Positions 6,032 to 9,793 of a stretch of 9,793 nucleotides of DNA are shown here, piece by piece. The DNA is from DASTOB01 sp035720425 (GTDB lineage Bacteria; Chloroflexota; Limnocylindria; Limnocylindrales; CSP1-4), in NCBI GenBank assembly GCA_035720425.1, contig DASTOB010000193.1:1-9793 (forward strand), given 5' to 3'. The position numbers were made by a program, and so were the translations under genes. The notes under the pieces were generated by a model. It saw only the letters and a program-made list of their open reading frames with translations, made no database searches and was not told the DNA's origin. The first letter of the stretch is position 1, and each line of letters begins with the position of its first letter.

Positions 6032-7881
6032 TGGCCACCGCAGACGCGGTCGCGGCAGTCGGGCTCACGCTCCGGTCGCTGCTCGCCGACCGCGTCCCGA
6101 ACCCGGCGAACGACGGCACGCCGCTGCCCGTGACGCTCGGCCATCCCGGCCCCGAGCGAGACCCCGAGGGCGCAGTCGACGAGCCGCGGATCAACCTCTT
6201 CCTGTACCAGGTCGTCGAGAACTGCTTCCTGAAAAACCAGGAGATCCCTGGTCACGGCCACCCCGCTGCCTACGGCCACCCGCCGCTCAGCCTCGACCTC
6301 CACTACCTGCTCACGGTCTTCGGCAGCACCGCCAGCGGGACGTTCTTCGACGAGACGCCCGCGCACCAGCTCCTCGGTTCGGCGATGCGGGCACTGCACG
6401 ACCACGCGATCGTCACCGACTCGCTCGTCACGACGCAGCCGGGGGCCGGCCAGCTGATCCTCGACCCGGCGCTCCGCGACGAGTACGAGTCGATCAAGAT
6501 CACGCTTCGCCCGCTCGGGCTCGAGGACCTGTCGAACATCTGGACCGCGCTCGAGCTGTCGTACCGGCTGTCCGTCGCGTACGAGGTGAGCGTCGTCCAG
6601 ATCGAGAGTGCCAGGCAGCGCCGGCATCCACGGCCGGTCCAGGAGCCCCCGCGCGCCGGGCCGCGCGTGTACGCCGTCCCACTGCAGCGACCGCATCTCA
6701 CCTCGCTCGGCGTCCGGCGCGCGGGCGACCAGCCGGACCTCGAGCGGACGGTGCCGTTCGTGCGGATCGGCGACACGCTGATCCTCCACGGCAGCGGGTT
6801 GTCGGGAGGCGGCCTCGTCGTGCGGATCGATCGGCTCGACGTGCCGCCCACGACGGTCTCGGCCGAGGGCGACGCGATCGAGGTCGTCATCCCGGACGAC
6901 GCGCTGCTCAGGCCTGGCGCGCACACGGTCGCGGTTGTCGCCGCCGTGCCGGACCTGCCCCAGGCGGCGATCTCGTCCGCCGGCCTGCCGATCGTCCTCG
7001 TCCCGGCCGTGACCGGTGTGACGGTCGTCGGGCGGACGCTCACCGTCGCCGGCACTCGCCTGCTCGACGACCCAGCGCCCGCCGAGATCCTCATCGGCGA
7101 CACGGTCGTCGAGCGCGCCGCGTACCTCGCGGGCAGCACCGACACGTCCGTCCAGGTGACGCTCGCTGACACGCTGCCTGCGTTCCCGGCCGCGGCCCGC
7201 GTCTCTGGCGCGCTCGACCCGTTCCCGGCGCTTCCCAACTCGTTCGAACTGAACGTCCGCGTCGGGACCGAGGGACCCCACGTGGTCACGCTGACCTCGA
7301 CGCCGGCCTCCCTGGCGGAGGCCGCTACGGCGATCCAGCAGGCGATCCGGGGAGCGACGGGCGCGCCGGGGTTCGATCGGGTCCGCGTCACAGCGACGAG
7401 CCGCGAGCTGATCCTCGTGGCGGGCGACCTGACCTCCCCGATCACGGTGTCGGCCGGGCCCCTCGCCAACGCGCTGCAGCTGGCAGCCGGGTCGAGCGCG
7501 CGGAACGGGTATCTCTCCGGCTCGCTGCGGCCGTTCCCGGTGGTGACCCACGGTTCGCCACAGGTCCGGGCCCGCATTGGCGCGACGACGGCCGTCACAT
7601 CGCTGGCGTCCCTGCCCACGTCGCTCGCCGAAGCGGCGGCGGCCCTCGAGGCCGGTCTTCAGGCCGCGGATCCGGCCCCGGCGTTCGCGGGGGCGCGCGT
7701 CGCGACGCTCGGCGATCAGCTATGCGTGCTACCGGGGGCAGCGGGCACGGTGACCTTCGAGGCGGTGCCGGGCGTCGATGAGACCACGGCAGCCGAGCTC
7801 GAGCTCGCCGCCGCGTATCTCGTCCGGGCCCGGGTCCGCGGAGTCGAGAGCATCGATGACCCGACGGTGGACCTGCCGTGA
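6031..7881 (+). CDS. Pvc16/DUF4255-type tail terminator (cap) with IPT-like and tandem C-terminal domains
   Basis: This 616-residue protein starts at the ATG of a TGATG overlap; a GTG at 6019 in frame is less likely. Residues 1-190 are the Pvc16 N-terminal (DUF4255) domain: AVAAVGLTLRSLLADR, EPRINLFLYQVVENCFLKN, PPLSLDLHYLLTVFG, LGSAMRALHDHAIV and the LRPLGLEDLSNIWTALELSYR end. In eCIS this protein caps the tube and sheath at the end away from the baseplate. After a Pro/Arg linker, residues 241-310 resemble an IPT/TIG Ig-like domain (GDTLILHGSGLSGGG, then PGAHTVAVVAAV), and 325-390 look like a second, weaker one. Residues 392-495 and 496-595 are two tandem copies of another domain. Many relatives end after the first domain, so this is an enlarged cap; the additions could contact the cell or envelope. 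The stop overlaps the ATPase start as GTGA. Confidence 0.88.
   Translation: MATADAVAAVGLTLRSLLADRVPNPANDGTPLPVTLGHPGPERDPEGAVDEPRINLFLYQVVENCFLKNQEIPGHGHPAAYGHPPLSLDLHYLLTVFGSTASGTFFDETPAHQLLGSAMRALHDHAIVTDSLVTTQPGAGQLILDPALRDEYESIKITLRPLGLEDLSNIWTALELSYRLSVAYEVSVVQIESARQRRHPRPVQEPPRAGPRVYAVPLQRPHLTSLGVRRAGDQPDLERTVPFVRIGDTLILHGSGLSGGGLVVRIDRLDVPPTTVSAEGDAIEVVIPDDALLRPGAHTVAVVAAVPDLPQAAISSAGLPIVLVPAVTGVTVVGRTLTVAGTRLLDDPAPAEILIGDTVVERAAYLAGSTDTSVQVTLADTLPAFPAAARVSGALDPFPALPNSFELNVRVGTEGPHVVTLTSTPASLAEAATAIQQAIRGATGAPGFDRVRVTATSRELILVAGDLTSPITVSAGPLANALQLAAGSSARNGYLSGSLRPFPVVTHGSPQVRARIGATTAVTSLASLPTSLAEAAAALEAGLQAADPAPAFAGARVATLGDQLCVLPGAAGTVTFEAVPGVDETTAAELELAAAYLVRARVRGVESIDDPTVDLP
6751..6960 (+). 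other. IPT/TIG-like domain within the cap protein
   Basis: Residues 241-310 of the cap protein show the order expected for an IPT/TIG domain: a VRIGDTLILHGSGLSGGG opening strand pair, a VVIPDDALLRPGAHTVAV closing pair and the Pro-Gly turn before the last strand. This fold appears in some longer members of the Pvc16 family and in other surface proteins. The match is by pattern only. Confidence 0.55.
7204..7515 (+). repeat. Cap protein C-terminal repeat, copy 1
   Basis: Residues 392-495 of the cap protein. It starts SGALDPFPALPNS, then LNVRVG, SLAEAATAIQQAIRGA (from 427), VRVTATSRELILVAG, and closes with ALQLAAG. The same order returns 104 residues later with almost no gap. Confidence 0.8.
7516..7815 (+). 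repeat. Cap protein C-terminal repeat, copy 2
   Basis: Residues 496-595 of the cap protein. It starts SGSLRPFPVVTHGS, then VRARIG, SLAEAAAALEAGLQAA (from 531), ARVATLGDQLCVLPG, and closes with AELELAAA. SLAEAA aligns with copy 1 exactly 104 residues apart. The divergence means an old duplication. Confidence 0.8.
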
Positions 7882-9793
7882 ACGGGACCGTTCGCTCGTG
7901 GACGGCCGACCGGGCCTGGCGACGGGCGCTCGACGAGCAGCTCGCGGACGAGCTGGCCCGGCTGCGGCTCGTGCTGCGTCGCCACATCGAGTGGCTCCGA
8001 CATCGGACCGGGCGGATGCCACTTGGCGGCGTGAGTCCGGCGGTCGTGACCGACGACGAGGTCCTGGCGGGCCTGGCGGGCGGCGATGCCTCGGCGCAGG
8101 CCGACTTCAACCGGTCGAGCGAGCATGTACGGGCGATCGCGTCGCTGGAGGTCGTACTGCGCGAGCGCTCCGCGACGATGGTCGCCGGCGGCACGCCGTT
8201 CCCGGTCGACGAGCTGGCGGCCGCGTTCGGGCTGGGGCCGTTCGTCCGCGACACCCTGATCCTTGCACTCGCGCCCGAGCTGGACGCTGCGATGCCACGG
8301 CTGCTGGCGTATGCGCAGGACGACGCGTCGGCGCGGCACGCCACGCCGGCCCTCGCGACTGAGCTCTTCGGGCTGGACGCGGGCGGCCGCGCGGAGGACA
8401 CGTTCGGGCCGAATGGTCCGCTCGAGCGCCTGGCACTCGTGCGCCGGACGGACGGCTTGACGGCAGCAGCGACGCGACCGCTCCGGCTCGAGCCGCGAGT
8501 CGCCTGGTACCTGCGCGGCGTCGATGACCCGACGGGGTCCGCCGGGATCGGCCTCCGCCGCCTCGAACCCGCCCCGATCCCCGCCGAGCTGGCGACCGCG
8601 GCGGAATCGGTCGCCACGGCGATCGCGCGAGGCATCGACGGCGGGCGACCGCCGGTCGTGAACCTCGTCGGCCCCGACGATCGGTCGGCACGCGCCCTCG
8701 CCGGATCCGTCGCGGGCCAGCTCGGGATGAGCCTCCATCTCGTGTCGATCGACGACGGCGCCGACCCCTCGGATCTCGTCGCGACGCTCGATCGCGAGAG
8801 CGCGCTGCGACGGACCGGCTATCTCCTCGAAGCCGGCGACGACAATCCGGGCTACGCCGCAGACATCGCCGAGGGCTGCGCGGCGCTGGTGATCCTGGCA
8901 AGCCGGCACCCGCTCCGGATCGGCCGGCCGTTCGTCACGATGACGGTCCCGCAGGCCGCCCCGGCCTCGCGGCGCGTCCTCTGGGCACAGGCGCTCGGGC
9001 CCGTCGGCGCCGATGTCGAGGCGTCGCTCCGAGAGGTCGTCCACCACTTCGACCTCGACCCGGAGTCGATCGCCCGGGTGGCGGCAGCAGCGCAGGGCGC
9101 GGCCCGGCTCCGCGGCGAGAAGGTCGCGAGGCGCGACGTGTGGCAGGCCTGCCGGGTATTCGGGCGGCGCCGGCTCGGCGGCCTCGCGGAGCGAATCAAC
9201 GCCGACTTCGGCTGGGACGACATCGTCCTGCCGGCCGCGGCCCGGGCTCAGCTCGAGGAGATCGTCGCCCAGGTCCGGCATCGTGCCACCGTCTACGAGG
9301 ACTGGCAGTTCGCTCGTCGGCTGCCGCGCGGCCGCGGCGTGACGGCCCTCTTCGCGGGCCCGTCCGGCACCGGGAAGACGATGGCCGCGGAGGTCCTCGC
9401 CCACGAGCTGGAGCTCGACCTGTACCGGATCGACCTGGCCGGCGTCGTCAACAAATACATTGGCGAGACCGAGAAGAACCTCCGGCGGATCTTCGCGGCC
9501 GCCGAGGAGAGCGGGGCAATCCTGTTCTTCGACGAGGCCGACGCGCTGTTCGGCAAGCGCACCGAGATCAGCGACGCCCACGACCGCTACGCCAACATCG
9601 AGACGAGTTTCCTCCTGCGGCGGATGGAGGACTTCGACGGCATCGTCGTGCTGGCCACGAACCTGCGGGAGAACCTCGACGAGGCGTTCACCCGTCGCCT
9701 GCGTTCCATCGTCGACTTCCCGTTCCCCGACGAGGCCCACCGCCGCGAGATCTGGGCGCGGCACCTGCCCGACCGCGCTCCGATCGGCGCGGA
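7878..9793 (+). CDS. Pvc15-type AAA+ ATPase of the eCIS (3' end outside the window)
   Basis: Starts at the GTG overlapping the cap stop (GTGA) and stays open to the window edge: 638 residues are visible and the last part is missing. Residues 110-165 (FGLGPFVRDTLILALAPELD, LLAYAQDD) are the helical segment typical of large eCIS ATPases. A first AAA-like domain near 255-370 begins VVNLVGPDDRSARALAG; its P-loop (265-272) lacks the GxGKT lysine, so it should not hydrolyse ATP. The second AAA+ domain is intact: Walker A GPSGTGKT (494-501), Walker B ILFFDEAD (548-555), sensor 1 VVLATN (590-595) and arginine-finger region FTRRLRS (R606, R607, R609). A KYIGETEKNL stretch follows Walker A, as in the classic FtsH/Cdc48-like group. 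The ATPase is conserved across eCIS and needed for normal assembly, though its exact step is unresolved. Cytoplasmic; no signal peptide. Confidence 0.93.
   Translation, partial: MNGTVRSWTADRAWRRALDEQLADELARLRLVLRRHIEWLRHRTGRMPLGGVSPAVVTDDEVLAGLAGGDASAQADFNRSSEHVRAIASLEVVLRERSATMVAGGTPFPVDELAAAFGLGPFVRDTLILALAPELDAAMPRLLAYAQDDASARHATPALATELFGLDAGGRAEDTFGPNGPLERLALVRRTDGLTAAATRPLRLEPRVAWYLRGVDDPTGSAGIGLRRLEPAPIPAELATAAESVATAIARGIDGGRPPVVNLVGPDDRSARALAGSVAGQLGMSLHLVSIDDGADPSDLVATLDRESALRRTGYLLEAGDDNPGYAADIAEGCAALVILASRHPLRIGRPFVTMTVPQAAPASRRVLWAQALGPVGADVEASLREVVHHFDLDPESIARVAAAAQGAARLRGEKVARRDVWQACRVFGRRRLGGLAERINADFGWDDIVLPAAARAQLEEIVAQVRHRATVYEDWQFARRLPRGRGVTALFAGPSGTGKTMAAEVLAHELELDLYRIDLAGVVNKYIGETEKNLRRIFAAAEESGAILFFDEADALFGKRTEISDAHDRYANIETSFLLRRMEDFDGIVVLATNLRENLDEAFTRRLRSIVDFPFPDEAHRREIWARHLPDRAPIGA

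Noticed and set aside
5053..7551. Long minus-strand open frame opposite the linker and cap genes (832 codons)
   Set aside because: It is antisense to two well-supported genes, is Arg/Gly/Asp low complexity with no family motif, and follows from third-position GC bias that removes stops on the opposite strand.
7716..9764. Minus-strand open frame of 682 codons opposite the ATPase
   Set aside because: The plus strand encodes complete Walker A, Walker B, sensor 1 and arginine-finger motifs; the minus frame has no such features.

Overview
The window is high-GC bacterial DNA. Codons end mostly in C or G, and GTG starts and overlapping genes are common. The style fits Actinomycetota or Chloroflexota, but nothing here (no rRNA, no lineage marker) settles which. 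The right-hand nine tenths is one plus-strand operon from an extracellular contractile injection system (eCIS), the phage-tail-like machine related to Afp/PVC, AlgoCIS and the Streptomyces CIS. The operon runs off the right edge.

Layout. Positions 1-420 hold no recognisable gene and look less GC-biased than the rest. A 17-bp perfect direct repeat (345-361 and 396-412) sits just before a 3' remnant of a tRNA-Arg(ACG) gene (about 421-479) whose 5' acceptor strand is missing. Positions 480-849 are a non-coding leader containing a palindrome, a long hairpin and a tandem 10-mer. The operon follows: tail sheath (850-3240), inner tube (3253-3801), a Cys-rich baseplate-type protein (3798-4697), a Pro/Ala-rich linker protein (4694-6031), a Pvc16/DUF4255-type tail terminator (6031-7881) and a Pvc15-type AAA+ ATPase (7878 to the edge, incomplete).

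How they work together. Tube subunits stack into the inner needle and the sheath polymerises around it in an extended, contractile state. The terminator should close the end distal to the baseplate, and the ATPase is the assembly factor kept by nearly all eCIS. The Cys-rich protein resembles proteins found with baseplate genes in phage and eCIS clusters. The Pro-rich protein has short eCIS-like motifs at its ends and a very long low-complexity middle. After the 12-nt sheath-tube gap, every junction is a stop/start overlap (ATGA, GTGA, TGATG, GTGA), so translation is probably coupled throughout. Spike, baseplate wedge, LysM hub, tape measure, fibres and cargo genes are not in the window and would be expected downstream.

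The most unusual points are a sheath enlarged by two tandem copies of an inserted domain of about 125 residues, a terminator enlarged by IPT-like domains and two tandem C-terminal domains with a period of about 104 residues, an internally duplicated Cys-rich protein, and the tRNA remnant with direct repeats at the upstream edge.
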